DNA of 30,415 bases, from contig JBELHO010000040.1 of NCBI GenBank assembly GCA_042091375.1, positions 1-30,415 on the forward strand, given 5' to 3'. Of the stretch, positions 7,881 to 17,571 are shown piece after piece; position 1 is the first letter of the stretch, and every line of letters starts with the position of its first letter. The notes under the pieces were generated by a model. The model saw nothing but the letters and a program-made list of their open reading frames with translations, did not search any database and was not told where the DNA came from. The position numbers were made by a program, and so were the translations under genes. This DNA comes from JBELHO01 sp042091375 (GTDB lineage Bacteria > Pseudomonadota > Gammaproteobacteria > Enterobacterales > Alteromonadaceae).

Positions 7881-10805
7881 ATGAAGAACTTTGCGCTCAG
7901 CCAAATTACTTTAGCATTGCTTGCGGTTGGTGTTAGCTCTGCAGTATGGGCTAATGATGATCCGAAGGCCGATGAGGCTGATCTCAATGAAGCAAAAGAG
8001 GCCGTAGAAGTGATTGAAGTCAGAGGCTTTCGCCGTTCACTGATTGATTCAATTAATCAAAAACGTTTTGCCGATACCGTATCTGAGCAGTTAAGTGCCG
8101 ATGATTTAGGATCGCTCCCCGATGTATCTATCGCTGATGCATTAACCCGCTTACCTGGGGTTGCTGCGGTGCGAACCGGTGGACAAGCAGCGGAAATTAA
8201 TATCCGCGGTATGGATGGCGGTTATGTGGCTTCAACTTTAAATGGCCGTGAACAAGTGTCTACGAGCGGCTCGCGTGCCATTGAATTTGATCAATATCCA
8301 ACAGAATTAATTTCTCAAGCAGCCGTATACAAATCTCCAAAAGCCTCGTTAATCGAGGGAGGGGTTGCTGGGACAGTTGAGCTGACTACAGCCAGCCCGT
8401 TGGCTAACGAAGAGCAACACAGTTTTAATATCAATGTCCGTGGCATGTTCAACGACCGAGCAACGGAAGTGCAAGATGCTGAGCAGTTTGGCCATCGTCT
8501 TAGCTTGTCGTATCAAGGTAAATTTCTGCAAGACACTTTAGGTATGGCGTTGGGCTATGCCCGCTTGTTTCAACCCAGTGTGGCTACTCAGTTTATCGGC
8601 TTAGCTTATAACGCTAAAAAAGATGTAGATTTTGTTGAAAATGATACCGATGGTCCTGTCTATGATGACCAAGATCCTAACATTGCCAACCGCGACATCA
8701 ATAAAGAATATATATCCGAGGGTATGGAATTACAGCATCGTGGCGGTGAAGAAACTCGAGATGGCTATGTCGCTGCGATTGAATGGTTGCCCAATGAAAA
8801 GTTTAAGTTAAGGGCTGATGCTTTTGTGTCAACCTTTGACAGTAAAGCTTTTGCTCGCGGGTATCGGGTTAAATTTGGCGGTGATACGTCTGCTTACGGC
8901 AATCCGGTATTAATTGATAATAATGTGGTTGGCGGAACCATTAACCGCACCTCTGATGGCTGGGCAAGAGTAGAAATTGTCAATGATGATAACCAAGATT
9001 TTGATAAAGTTGAAAATTACGGGCTTAATCTCGATTGGCAGTTGACTGAACAGTTAACGGCTAATTTAGATTTTTCATATTCTAAAGCCGAAAGTGATTT
9101 TCGCAATGGTTTACTATGGTCATTGGTTGCTGAAGATGCCAATGCCGAAATCCCAGTGTTTGATCAAAATGTATCTATTTCATATTTGCTCAATGGAGCA
9201 AATTTACCCGATATAGGTTTTAACCAAGCGGCTGCTTTTACCGATTTGAATCGCGTCATGGTCAGTAAATACGGTATTTATCCGTTTCAAAACAGCGATG
9301 AAATGAAAGCGGTGCGCTTAGATCTTGCCTATGAATTAAATGATAATGAATGGTTGAGATCAATAGAGTTTGGCATGCGTTATTCGCAGCGCGAATACTC
9401 AAACGACCGTTCAGTGTTTGAATATGGTGATGACAGTAACTTCTCAAATGATGAACCGCCACTTAGATTAACCGAAGATATGGTTGATGTGGTGAATTGG
9501 CAAGGTGCATTCGCCAACTTCCCCAGTTACTTGGCCATTGATTTAGATGCGGCATTAGCCGCGTGGTTTACTAACGGTGTGCCGCAACCCATGCAGATCT
9601 GGGGCACAGATAATCAAGGTTTAGCGCCTGATCAGATCAATGAAAACTACTCGTGGACCATGACCCAAAGTGGTGACGTATACGAAGACATTTTTTCTGC
9701 TTATTTCATGTTGAATATTGATGCTGAAATCTTTGATATTCCGGTGACAGGTAATGTCGGGGTGCGCATGGTTGAGACTGAGCAACAAGCCACTACGCTG
9801 GAAAATGTTGATCATCAAGTGGCTGCTGGTGCGCAATATGTGGTTGATGGATCCGGTGTTGCTAATAGCCGTTACGCGCCGAAAGTGTTAGGGCCTAAGT
9901 ACACCGATTACTTACCTTCACTTAACTTGAATTTTGCCATTAATGACAATGAACAAATTCGTTTTGCCGCCGCTAAAGTGATGTCTAGACCCGATATTAA
10001 TAGACTTGCCGGTGATGTGAGCACCAACTTTGATTTTGATCGTCAAGTGTTAACCGGCTCTGCCACCAATAACCCGTATTTGCGCCCGTTTTATGCCGAT
10101 CAGTACGATGTGTCATATGAGCGTTACTTCAAAGAAACTGAAGGCGCATTAGTTGCCGCTTTGTTTTACAAAAACATCGGTTCATTTATTCAAAACGTGA
10201 CTATCTATGATTTTGATTTCGCTGCTAATGGCTATTATGTGCCGGAGCAACTGATCGATCCTGATAGCGGTGTACCTTATCAAGTCGATCCCGTTGGTGA
10301 ATTTACCACCGCAGTAAACAACCAAGAGGGCGGTTATATTCGCGGTGTCGAACTGGCTTACACGCAAATATTTTCGTTCCTTCCCGACTTGTGGTCAGGC
10401 TTAGGGCTCAGTATGAGTTATTCATACACCCAAAGTGAAGTTGAGTTTGCTACTGATCTCTCTGGCAGTGAGCGTATTCAATCCCTACCAGGACTGTCTG
10501 AGAATGTATTGCAAGCGACGCTATTTTGGCAATACCAAGGATTTGAGAGTCGATTAAATGCTCGCTATCGCGATGAATTTGTTTCTGAGCAATGGGGTGT
10601 AAATGAACAAGTGGTTAATTTTGACGATGAATTAGTGATGGATTTACAAGCATCCTATCAACTAACCGAAGCGTTTAATGTGTTATTCCAAGTGAATAAC
10701 CTAACTGATGAACCCACGCAAAGTTACTTTGGCACACCTGAATTTTCTGGCACTACCCAATTTTTTGGTCGTCAGTATTTCTTAGGTGCAACTTACTCAT
10801 TCTAG
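7881..10805 (+). CDS. TonB-dependent outer-membrane receptor, probable maltodextrin/alpha-glucan importer
   Basis: The 974-residue product has a signal peptide (cleavage about residue 24, after V-W-A). A TonB box-like segment V-E-V-I-E-V-R-G (42-49) follows, then a plug domain (about 60-170) with the L-P-D-V-S-I-A-D-A-L and I-N-I-R-G-M segments, then a long beta-barrel ending in Y-S-F. The aromatic terminal residue is the usual BAM recognition signal. The plug resembles that of large receptors of Alteromonadales, Xanthomonas and Caulobacter that import oligosaccharides. There is no N-terminal STN signalling domain. It lies 41 bases upstream of the pullulanase gene, which implies an operon for alpha-glucan uptake. 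The ribosome binding site AAGGGG supports the ATG. The substrate is inferred only from the neighbour. Confidence 0.9.
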   Translation: MKNFALSQITLALLAVGVSSAVWANDDPKADEADLNEAKEAVEVIEVRGFRRSLIDSINQKRFADTVSEQLSADDLGSLPDVSIADALTRLPGVAAVRTGGQAAEINIRGMDGGYVASTLNGREQVSTSGSRAIEFDQYPTELISQAAVYKSPKASLIEGGVAGTVELTTASPLANEEQHSFNINVRGMFNDRATEVQDAEQFGHRLSLSYQGKFLQDTLGMALGYARLFQPSVATQFIGLAYNAKKDVDFVENDTDGPVYDDQDPNIANRDINKEYISEGMELQHRGGEETRDGYVAAIEWLPNEKFKLRADAFVSTFDSKAFARGYRVKFGGDTSAYGNPVLIDNNVVGGTINRTSDGWARVEIVNDDNQDFDKVENYGLNLDWQLTEQLTANLDFSYSKAESDFRNGLLWSLVAEDANAEIPVFDQNVSISYLLNGANLPDIGFNQAAAFTDLNRVMVSKYGIYPFQNSDEMKAVRLDLAYELNDNEWLRSIEFGMRYSQREYSNDRSVFEYGDDSNFSNDEPPLRLTEDMVDVVNWQGAFANFPSYLAIDLDAALAAWFTNGVPQPMQIWGTDNQGLAPDQINENYSWTMTQSGDVYEDIFSAYFMLNIDAEIFDIPVTGNVGVRMVETEQQATTLENVDHQVAAGAQYVVDGSGVANSRYAPKVLGPKYTDYLPSLNLNFAINDNEQIRFAAAKVMSRPDINRLAGDVSTNFDFDRQVLTGSATNNPYLRPFYADQYDVSYERYFKETEGALVAALFYKNIGSFIQNVTIYDFDFAANGYYVPEQLIDPDSGVPYQVDPVGEFTTAVNNQEGGYIRGVELAYTQIFSFLPDLWSGLGLSMSYSYTQSEVEFATDLSGSERIQSLPGLSENVLQATLFWQYQGFESRLNARYRDEFVSEQWGVNEQVVNFDDELVMDLQASYQLTEAFNVLFQVNNLTDEPTQSYFGTPEFSGTTQFFGRQYFLGATYSF

Positions 10806-10846
10806 TAATGAGACCAACTAGTAACTGAATAATTAGGAGAATAATA

Positions 10847-13800
10847 ATGATTTTTTCGACAACAAATTTAAGCAAAATGTTGTTCGTCGCGTTGGTGTCA
10901 ATACTATTGAGTGCTTGTGGCGGTGGTTCGGATGTTAGTAAAGGTGAGATTTTACTGACCTGTGATGTACCAATGATCCCCGATGCAACAGGCACTAGCT
11001 GTGTTGCTCCGCCACCGATTGCCTGTGCAGCACCGACAGTACCCGATGCCTTAAATGAAAAGTGTGTTGTAGGTGTCGATCCTAATGCACCGGTACCGGT
11101 ATTTTTTCCCGCGGCGGATCAAGCGGTATTGTATTACAATCGAGCCGCATTTGGTGCCACCAATAGTGATGACGATCCGTCCTATGACGGTTATCGACTG
11201 CATACTTGGAACAACGCCAGTTGTGATGCCTATGCCCCCCCTCATGACAATACTGACTGGTCAAATGGCCATGAATTTGCAGGTATTGACCCAGCGTATG
11301 GTGCTTACTGGATCTTAAATTTAAAAGAAGGCTACACTGACTGTGGTAATTTTATTATTCACGTCGGTACCGATGATGCCGGTAAAGCTATGGGTAATGG
11401 CGATTTTAAAATGCCGCTGCAACAAGACGACGAAACCTATCAACGGATGAATTTTACCTTTCACGCCGAGCCGTCAGTATTTGAATATCCCATTGAAAGC
11501 TTGGGTAAACAACCCTTAAAAATTGCTGATATTGCCGCCCACTGGATCGATGCTAATACCTTTGTTTGGGATATAGACCCACTGCAAATTAATACGGTTA
11601 AATTACATTATGCTGACAGTGCTGGCATTGCCGCTAATGAAGATGATCAGCTCAATGGCACTGTGGTTGAACTCACCTCTGCTACCTTAACCGATGAGCA
11701 AAGAGCCAGTGCACCGCAAGTAGCTGATTGGCCAGCCTTTGTCGGTGATTGGTCGGTGGAAGATGCCAAAGCTGTGCTCAAAACTCAATTGGTGGTTGCC
11801 GGTTATAACAGCGATAATGAGGCGGTAGCAGCGACTTATGTGCAAGCTGACAAGGTGTTAGATGCGATTTACACCCACGCAGAGCAAGATGCAGATGAAG
11901 CGCAATTAGGCGTGCAATACGACGGTGATCAAATAACTGTATCACTTTGGGCGCCGACAGCCCAATCAGTTAACTTAAAGGTCTATGCAGCCGACAAAAC
12001 TGAGCTGGCTGAACATGCAATGAGCGAAGATGCGACAACGGGGATCTGGAGTTACCAAGGGGATAACAGTTTAGATCGGGCTTTTTATCAATTTGAAGTT
12101 CAGGTTTATCATTACCAATCAAAAGCGATAGAGACGTTATTGGTCAGCGATCCTTATTCTGTGAGTCTATCGACTAACGGTGAATATTCGCAATTTGTTG
12201 ATTTATCTCAGCCGGACTTAATGCCTGATGACTGGCAAACCCATACTATAGCCGCTGCTGGTAATTACGAGGATGCGGTCATTTACGAGGGGCATATTCG
12301 CGATTTTAGTGTGCTCGATGAAACTACCTCGGCAGCTAATCGAGGTAAGTATTTAGCTTTCACTGAAATGGATAGCGCGCCGGTTATGCATCTGCAACAG
12401 TTAGCCGATAGTGGCATGCGTTATTTTCATTTGTTGCCAAGCAATGATATTGCCTCTGTTAATGAAGATAACACTGCGCTAGTCAACTTACAGGATACCG
12501 TTGCTCAGTTATGTGCTGTGAAAGACGATGCACCGGTGTGCGGGGTTGAAGATGACAATGCCAGCATTCAATCTGTATTAGAAAGCTATTCGACTTTTAC
12601 TGATGATGCGGCTAATTTAGTCGATGCGCTGCGCAGCTATGACAGTTTTAACTGGGGCTATGATCCCAAACATTTCAATGTGCCTGATGGCAGTTATGCT
12701 TCAAACGCCGATGGTGTGGCGCGCATCACCGAAAAGCGAGCGATGATCAAAGCACTACACGATCTCGGTTTGCGGGTGGTGATGGACGTAGTATACAACC
12801 ACACCAGTTCAGCCGGGCTTTGGGATAATTCAGTATTCGATAAAGTCGTACCGGGTTATTACCACAGTCGCGATTTGATCACCGGGGCGGTTGTTCAATC
12901 GACCTGTTGTAACGACACTGCCCTTGAACATCGGATGATGGATAAGTTCATGGTGGATTCACTGGCATTATGGGCAGAGCATTACAAAATTGATGGTTTT
13001 CGCTTTGATATCATGAGTCACGGTTCAAAAGCACAAATGCTTGCTGCTCGCCAAGCGATCCAAACCATTGATGAAGATAATCATTTCTATGGTGAAGGAT
13101 GGGATCGGGATGATCGCGGTTTTGAACAAGCCAATCAGTTCAATTTAGCCGGTAGTGAAATAGGCACCTTTAACGATCGTTTACGCGACGCAGTGCGCGG
13201 TGGACAATTTTTCAGCAATAATGCAGTTGAAGATGGGCCTTTTATTCAACAAGATTTGATCAAACTTGGCATGGCTGGTTCACTCGCTGATTATGTGTTG
13301 AAAAGTTATACCGGTGTTGATTCTAAAGGCAGCGCATTCTCACCTGCTATGTATGCCAAAGATCCGGCTGATGTGATCAACTATGTGTCAAAGCACGACA
13401 ATGAAACCCTATGGGATAAATTGCAATTTGAATTGCCCTTTGCGATGACTAACGAACAGCGGGTTCGCGCGCAAAACGTGTCACAGTCGATTGTACTCTT
13501 GTCACAAGGGATCCCGTTTTTACAAATGGGCGGTGACTTTTTACGCTCTAAATCATTAGATCGCAATACATATGATGCCGGTGATTGGTATAACTTGGTT
13601 GACTTCAGTAAAAACACCAACAACTGGAATGTCGGCTTACCGCTAGACAAAGGCGATAACAACGAGCAAGATCTGGTTTCTCTGGCGTCTAGCCAATACA
13701 CCTCAGTTGGTTTAACCGATATGGAATTTGCCTCCACTGTGTTCAATGAATTTTTATCAATTCGTCATGGCAGTGGTTTATTTAAGCTGACTTCCTCAGC

Positions 13801-15163
13801 CGATATTGTTGAACGCGTTGGTTTTCACAACATTGGTAAACGTCAAACGCAAGGTTTGGTGGTAATGAGTATTGATGACGGCAGCCAACTCGCCGATATT
13901 GATCCGCAACACGACGCTATCGTCGTGATGGTTAATGGCTCTGAGCAGGAATTAACTCATACTATTGCCACGGCACAAGGGTTTGCGTTGCATCCGACTC
14001 TAGCCATGTCAGCCGATACCATTGTCTCAGCTGCAAGCTTTACCCAAGGTGATAATGAAGGTAGCTTTACTGTACCGCCATTGACCACTGCCGTTTTTGT
14101 CAAGCCACAAGGCGATGAACAGGGCATCGGTTTGTCTGCATTCGCCACAGCTGGCGCTCCTGATGTTGTTCCTTACGGCGATACTGTCGCTTATATTCGC
14201 GGCGGCATGAATGGCTGGGGTGAAGTCGATGCCATGAGTTATGTCGGTGATGGGGTGTATCAAGTAGCAATCGATATTGCTGCAGGTAGTTATGAATTTA
14301 AAGTCGCCTCGGCTGATTGGTCTACTATTAACAACGGTGCGCCTGCAGATGATAATGAGGTGATTGAAGGTGAAGATAAAACCTTAGTGCCTGGCAGTAA
14401 CGATAACTTAGTTATTACCATTGCCACTGAAGCAACTTACATCTTCTCATTAGATGCTTCCGATACCAGTGCTCCTGTTCTGCATGTGCGCAACGAAGAG
14501 CCTTTTGTTGGCACTCCGGTGTACATCCGCGGAGGCATGAATGGTTGGGGGGAAGAGAGTCAGTTGAACTATATCGGTGAGGGTAAATATTCAACCACCA
14601 TTGCCATAGAAGAAGGTAGCTATGAATTCAAAGTCGCCTCAGCAGACTGGGCAACGGTTAATATGGGGGCTCCGGCTGACGACAACGAAGTTTTTGTTGG
14701 CGAAGAGCAGTTATTAGTCGCAGGCAGTAATGACAACTTAGTGATGACGTTTACCAGTACCGGCGAATATACCTTTATCTTTGATGCGGCAAATCTAGAC
14801 GAACCACTGTTAACCGTATATAGCGCCGAAATGTTTGGCGCAACAACTGTGTTTATTCGCGGTGCCATGAACGGTTGGGGTGAAGTTGATGCCTTGAATT
14901 ATCAGGGTGACAGCCTATACACAGTGGATATTGCTATCGAGGCTGGCAGTTATGAATTTAAGGTGGCTTCTGCTGATTGGTCTACGGTTAACTTAGGTGC
15001 CAGTGCCGATAATAATGTTAGCTTAGATATACCTTATGTGCTTACACAAGGCTCAAACGACAACTTGTCTATCAGCCTCGAAGAAACCGCAACCTATCGC
15101 TTCAGTGTACAAGGACCAAACCCTGAATCAGCTGCAGTGACAGTGAGTAAGCTAACCGAGTAA
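10847..15163 (+). CDS. pulA: Pullulanase-type alpha-1,6-glucosidase, outer-membrane lipoprotein with three C-terminal modules
   Basis: This 1438-residue enzyme should cut alpha-1,6 branches of pullulan, starch or glycogen at the cell surface. A lipobox L-L-S-A-C gives lipidated Cys24, and the Gly at +2 fits the outer membrane. Two short C-x12-C units follow (39-52, 60-73). Next come a CBM41-like starch-binding domain (about 85-210), an N2-type spacer, a CBM48-like domain (about 350-450) and a GH13 catalytic domain. The pullulanase signature F-N-W-G-Y-D-P is at 601-607. GH13 residues are Asp647 and Asn651-His652 (region I), nucleophile Asp721 in G-F-R-F-D, acid/base Glu750 in Y-G-E-G-W, and Asp851 in K-H-D-N. 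Three tandem modules starting at about 1116, 1226 and 1336 end the protein; they are probably carbohydrate-binding. AGGAG precedes the ATG. It is cotranscribed with the receptor. Confidence 0.93.
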   Translation: MIFSTTNLSKMLFVALVSILLSACGGGSDVSKGEILLTCDVPMIPDATGTSCVAPPPIACAAPTVPDALNEKCVVGVDPNAPVPVFFPAADQAVLYYNRAAFGATNSDDDPSYDGYRLHTWNNASCDAYAPPHDNTDWSNGHEFAGIDPAYGAYWILNLKEGYTDCGNFIIHVGTDDAGKAMGNGDFKMPLQQDDETYQRMNFTFHAEPSVFEYPIESLGKQPLKIADIAAHWIDANTFVWDIDPLQINTVKLHYADSAGIAANEDDQLNGTVVELTSATLTDEQRASAPQVADWPAFVGDWSVEDAKAVLKTQLVVAGYNSDNEAVAATYVQADKVLDAIYTHAEQDADEAQLGVQYDGDQITVSLWAPTAQSVNLKVYAADKTELAEHAMSEDATTGIWSYQGDNSLDRAFYQFEVQVYHYQSKAIETLLVSDPYSVSLSTNGEYSQFVDLSQPDLMPDDWQTHTIAAAGNYEDAVIYEGHIRDFSVLDETTSAANRGKYLAFTEMDSAPVMHLQQLADSGMRYFHLLPSNDIASVNEDNTALVNLQDTVAQLCAVKDDAPVCGVEDDNASIQSVLESYSTFTDDAANLVDALRSYDSFNWGYDPKHFNVPDGSYASNADGVARITEKRAMIKALHDLGLRVVMDVVYNHTSSAGLWDNSVFDKVVPGYYHSRDLITGAVVQSTCCNDTALEHRMMDKFMVDSLALWAEHYKIDGFRFDIMSHGSKAQMLAARQAIQTIDEDNHFYGEGWDRDDRGFEQANQFNLAGSEIGTFNDRLRDAVRGGQFFSNNAVEDGPFIQQDLIKLGMAGSLADYVLKSYTGVDSKGSAFSPAMYAKDPADVINYVSKHDNETLWDKLQFELPFAMTNEQRVRAQNVSQSIVLLSQGIPFLQMGGDFLRSKSLDRNTYDAGDWYNLVDFSKNTNNWNVGLPLDKGDNNEQDLVSLASSQYTSVGLTDMEFASTVFNEFLSIRHGSGLFKLTSSADIVERVGFHNIGKRQTQGLVVMSIDDGSQLADIDPQHDAIVVMVNGSEQELTHTIATAQGFALHPTLAMSADTIVSAASFTQGDNEGSFTVPPLTTAVFVKPQGDEQGIGLSAFATAGAPDVVPYGDTVAYIRGGMNGWGEVDAMSYVGDGVYQVAIDIAAGSYEFKVASADWSTINNGAPADDNEVIEGEDKTLVPGSNDNLVITIATEATYIFSLDASDTSAPVLHVRNEEPFVGTPVYIRGGMNGWGEESQLNYIGEGKYSTTIAIEEGSYEFKVASADWATVNMGAPADDNEVFVGEEQLLVAGSNDNLVMTFTSTGEYTFIFDAANLDEPLLTVYSAEMFGATTVFIRGAMNGWGEVDALNYQGDSLYTVDIAIEAGSYEFKVASADWSTVNLGASADNNVSLDIPYVLTQGSNDNLSISLEETATYRFSVQGPNPESAAVTVSKLTE
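14192..15160 (+). repeat. Three tandem 330-bp module repeats inside pulA
   Basis: The [YF]-I-R-G-[GA]-M-N-G-W-G motif begins at 14192, 14522 and 14852, exactly 330 bases (110 codons) apart. Each module continues with G-S-Y-E-F-K-V-A-S-A-D-W and a G-S-N-D-N-L segment. The DNA is also visibly similar between copies, with many differences at third codon positions. The fold is probably an immunoglobulin-like or starch-binding beta-sandwich (CBM20/48/E-set type); this is inferred from the G-W motif and the setting. Confidence 0.85.
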
Positions 15164-15203
15164 AAAACACTAACCATCGCGATTGTGCAGTGTTAAACAT
15201 AGC

Positions 15204-15240
15204 AAGGGTTCAGGTCTGCAAATGACCTGAACCCTTTTTT
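15204..15240 (+). terminator. Rho-independent terminator of the receptor-pullulanase operon
   Basis: A 13-bp perfect stem (15204-15216 with 15224-15236) encloses a 7-base loop. T residues overlap the end of the stem and continue to 15240. It lies 40 bases past the pulA stop. Confidence 0.92.
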
Positions 15241-15281
15241 AGTCGATTTGTCATTTTTGTTCAATAGCACATTTGATTATT

Positions 15282-15303
15282 GACTAACAAATTCCTGTTA
15301 GTC
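15282..15303 (-). terminator. Hairpin downstream of the minus-strand EEP gene
   Basis: GACTAACA and TGTTAGTC form an 8-bp stem with a 6-base loop, 38 bases past the stop of the minus-strand phosphoesterase gene. There is no T-run on that strand, so it may only be an mRNA 3' stabilising hairpin. Confidence 0.35.
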
Positions 15304-15341
15304 CGCTGATAATAGTCAATGGCTTAAAATCACTAAGATGA

Positions 15342-16463
15342 TCATGAACGTAAGGTTAAAGTCACCATGACCACACCGTGATCAGTGCTGCTACCGTCGC
15401 GGTCGAAAATAGGGTTAATTAAGTGTTGTTCACAGGTGGCATAGGCACTGACTTGATAGAGACTGCTTTGCTGGCTGGCATCAAATTCAGCCGACAATAA
15501 AATGTAATCTAATACACTACCACCACCAGCGTAGTAATGAGTAGCAGGTCGCACTGCGGGTGGCAACTCGTTGATGTCATCTTGTTCATTTAAGTTGGCT
15601 TGTTGATATAAATCCCATGCGTCATACAAGGCGTATTTAGCCAACAGGCGTTCAACGCCAGCTTCGTTATGGAAGGCTGTGCTTGCCGTCAATAAATGGC
15701 TTAATACACCATCGGATAGATTGTTGTTAAAGTCGCCCATCAATACCATTGGCTGGCCAGTTTGCTCTCTTCTTGCGATGATTTCCATCATTAATAATGT
15801 TGCTTCGCTGCCGCGTTGAATGGTCGACGCCCAACCACCGGCAATTGTTGCGGTCAGTTGGTCAATAGCGTATGGCTCTGGCGATTGCTTGCTATCAATA
15901 TCACTGACGGCGATCATTGAACGCTTCGATTTGAAATGCACCACATAACAATCACATTGACCGAGGTGAGGCACCGCTATGGTCGCACGCAATATTTTAC
16001 GACTATAAGCAAAGTCAGCTGCCAACCCCAATGTTTGCGCAAGCGCTTTGTTTACTTTGATGTCATCTACCTCTATCAGCGGATAACGGCTGGCAATTGC
16101 CACCACTGGCTGGCTGTATATAAAGTCATCAGTGACCTTAGGTTGATCCACTACAGCAAAATATTCATAGCCCGATAACTCAACGAGCTGCTTTAATGCA
16201 GCAATGCTAAATACCTCTTGAAAGCCAATAATATCTGGTTGGTACTGAGCTAAGTAGGCAGTGATCCAACGCTGTTTTTTGTGCCATTGTTCAACACTGT
16301 ATATGCGCTCAAAATCATAATATGCGTTGGGAGGTTGCAAGTAGTTAAATAAATTAAAGGTGGTAATTTTAAGTTGTAGATCGGTGTTTTTGTCAGCGGC
16401 AGGTTGCTGATTTTGGTTGTGAGCAATATCAATACTAATGGTGTTAACTCGGCGGGTAGGCAT
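15342..16463 (-). CDS. Endonuclease/exonuclease/phosphatase (EEP) superfamily protein, cytoplasmic
   Basis: The 373-residue product has the full EEP (DNase I/APE1-like) metal-dependent phosphoesterase motif set: T-T-F-N (Asn37), Q-E-V (Glu83), H-F-K-S-K-R (His176), G-D-F-N (Asp244, Asn246), L-D-Y-I-L near residue 330, and a terminal T-D-H-G (Asp361, His362). It has no signal peptide; the first 28 residues are polar and rich in Q and N, so it is probably cytoplasmic. The substrate could be DNA, a phospholipid head group or an inositol phosphate. The ATG at 16463 has no visible Shine-Dalgarno sequence. A TATAAT ends only 8 bases upstream, so a near-leaderless transcript is possible. The gene is divergent from the second EEP gene, with a 26-bp palindrome between them. 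Confidence 0.85.
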   Translation of the reverse strand: MPTRRVNTISIDIAHNQNQQPAADKNTDLQLKITTFNLFNYLQPPNAYYDFERIYSVEQWHKKQRWITAYLAQYQPDIIGFQEVFSIAALKQLVELSGYEYFAVVDQPKVTDDFIYSQPVVAIASRYPLIEVDDIKVNKALAQTLGLAADFAYSRKILRATIAVPHLGQCDCYVVHFKSKRSMIAVSDIDSKQSPEPYAIDQLTATIAGGWASTIQRGSEATLLMMEIIARREQTGQPMVLMGDFNNNLSDGVLSHLLTASTAFHNEAGVERLLAKYALYDAWDLYQQANLNEQDDINELPPAVRPATHYYAGGGSVLDYILLSAEFDASQQSSLYQVSAYATCEQHLINPIFDRDGSSTDHGVVMVTLTLRS

Positions 16464-16526
16464 AACCGAATTATAGCTTATTGGTCAAAAAGATCATTAG
16501 CTTATTAATTGCTTTAAGGGAATTTT

Positions 16527-16552
16527 ATAAATAGCACTATTGTACTATTTAT
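16527..16552. promoter_or_regulatory. Imperfect 26-bp palindrome between two divergent EEP genes
   Basis: ATAAATAG (16527-16534) and CTATTTAT (16545-16552) are perfect inverted arms. Further pairs inside bring the symmetry to 22 of 26 bases. It lies 35 bases before the plus-strand ATG and 64 bases from the minus-strand start, a good place for a shared operator. The regulator is unknown. Confidence 0.45.
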
Positions 16553-16586
16553 TATCATGGTTTACTCTGAGCGTGTTTAATTTCAG

Positions 16587-17504
16587 ATGACAACTAAGAT
16601 GATCAAATACCCGTTTTTTTTGTTGCTTACCGCAACCTTGTTTATATCGCCTAATGCGCTATCAGCAGAAACCTTCAAACTCGCATCGTGGAATATTGCT
16701 TGGCTAGCTGAGCACAAATACAACAAGCGTACAGAGCAAGATTATCAGGCGCTCGCTGCCTATGCCAAGCAACTTGATGCCGATGTGATTGCTCTGCAAG
16801 AAGTCGAAGGCAGCGCTTTGGCGAGTAAAGTTTTTGGTGATGATTATGATTACTATTTTTCAACCAACGACTGGGTACAGCGGGTAGGTGTCGCGGTGAA
16901 AAAGTCGATGGGCTTTACCGTCACAGCACAAGAGTATCGGCCATTAAATGTCGGTAGAGTGCGTTACGGCATGGATATTACCCTGTCTAAAAACAACGAA
17001 AAATTTAGGTTGTTAGCGGTACATTTAAAATCAGGCTGTTTTGAAAAGGCTCTAGATGCTGACAGCGTCGCTAAAATGGCTAATGCCAGTAAAAATCAGC
17101 AAAGAAGCAAAGCCGCTTGTCAGAAACTTGCCAAGCAAATAGAGCCACTAGAGTCGTGGATTGACCAAAGAGCCACAGAGGGAGTACCCTTTGTGGTGAT
17201 CGGTGATTTTAATCGTCGCTTTAACCGAGATATAGCCAAAGCCTATGGCGAAAACCAAGGATTGTGGCAAGCTATTGACGATGAAGGGGCTGAAGACTTA
17301 TGGGCGCCAACCATTGCTCTCGATTCAGGCTGTTGGGGAGGTTATTATAAAGATTATATTGATCACATCGTTTTTGATCCGAAAGCCAAGCAAAATTATC
17401 AGGTTGATTCATTTCAACAATTGGTTTTCAAGGGCAAATACTCAAAGCAATTAAGTCGTTCGTTAAGTGATCACTGTCCGATATCGGTTGAATTATCCCT
17501 ATAA
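16587..17504 (+). CDS. Exported EEP-superfamily phosphoesterase/nuclease
   Basis: This 305-residue protein has a signal peptide (about 1-27, ending A-L-S-A), so it should work in the periplasm or outside. It carries the EEP catalytic motifs: A-S-W-N (Asn36), Q-E-V-E (Glu72), V-H-L-K-S-G-C (His146), G-D-F-N-R (Asp207, Asn209), Y-I-D-H-I-V, and the terminal S-D-H-C (Asp295, His296). Cysteines near 151 and 178 may form a disulfide, which would suit an exported enzyme. DNA, nucleotides or phosphorylated organics are possible substrates. The ATG at 16587 or the one at 16599 could start the protein; both leave a signal peptide and neither has a strong ribosome binding site. The propeller gene follows 67 bases downstream on the same strand, probably cotranscribed. 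It shares the EEP fold with its divergent neighbour but not its overall sequence. Confidence 0.87.
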   Translation: MTTKMIKYPFFLLLTATLFISPNALSAETFKLASWNIAWLAEHKYNKRTEQDYQALAAYAKQLDADVIALQEVEGSALASKVFGDDYDYYFSTNDWVQRVGVAVKKSMGFTVTAQEYRPLNVGRVRYGMDITLSKNNEKFRLLAVHLKSGCFEKALDADSVAKMANASKNQQRSKAACQKLAKQIEPLESWIDQRATEGVPFVVIGDFNRRFNRDIAKAYGENQGLWQAIDDEGAEDLWAPTIALDSGCWGGYYKDYIDHIVFDPKAKQNYQVDSFQQLVFKGKYSKQLSRSLSDHCPISVELSL

Positions 17505-17571
17505 ACACTTGCGATCTACTACCGAGATTGAATGTGTAGATATCAGTGTGTATGGCTTGTAAGGAATTTCT

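Noticed and set aside
13381..13746. 121-codon minus-strand open frame inside pulA
   Set aside because: It lies fully inside the GH13 catalytic domain coding sequence, which carries clear motifs in the plus frame.
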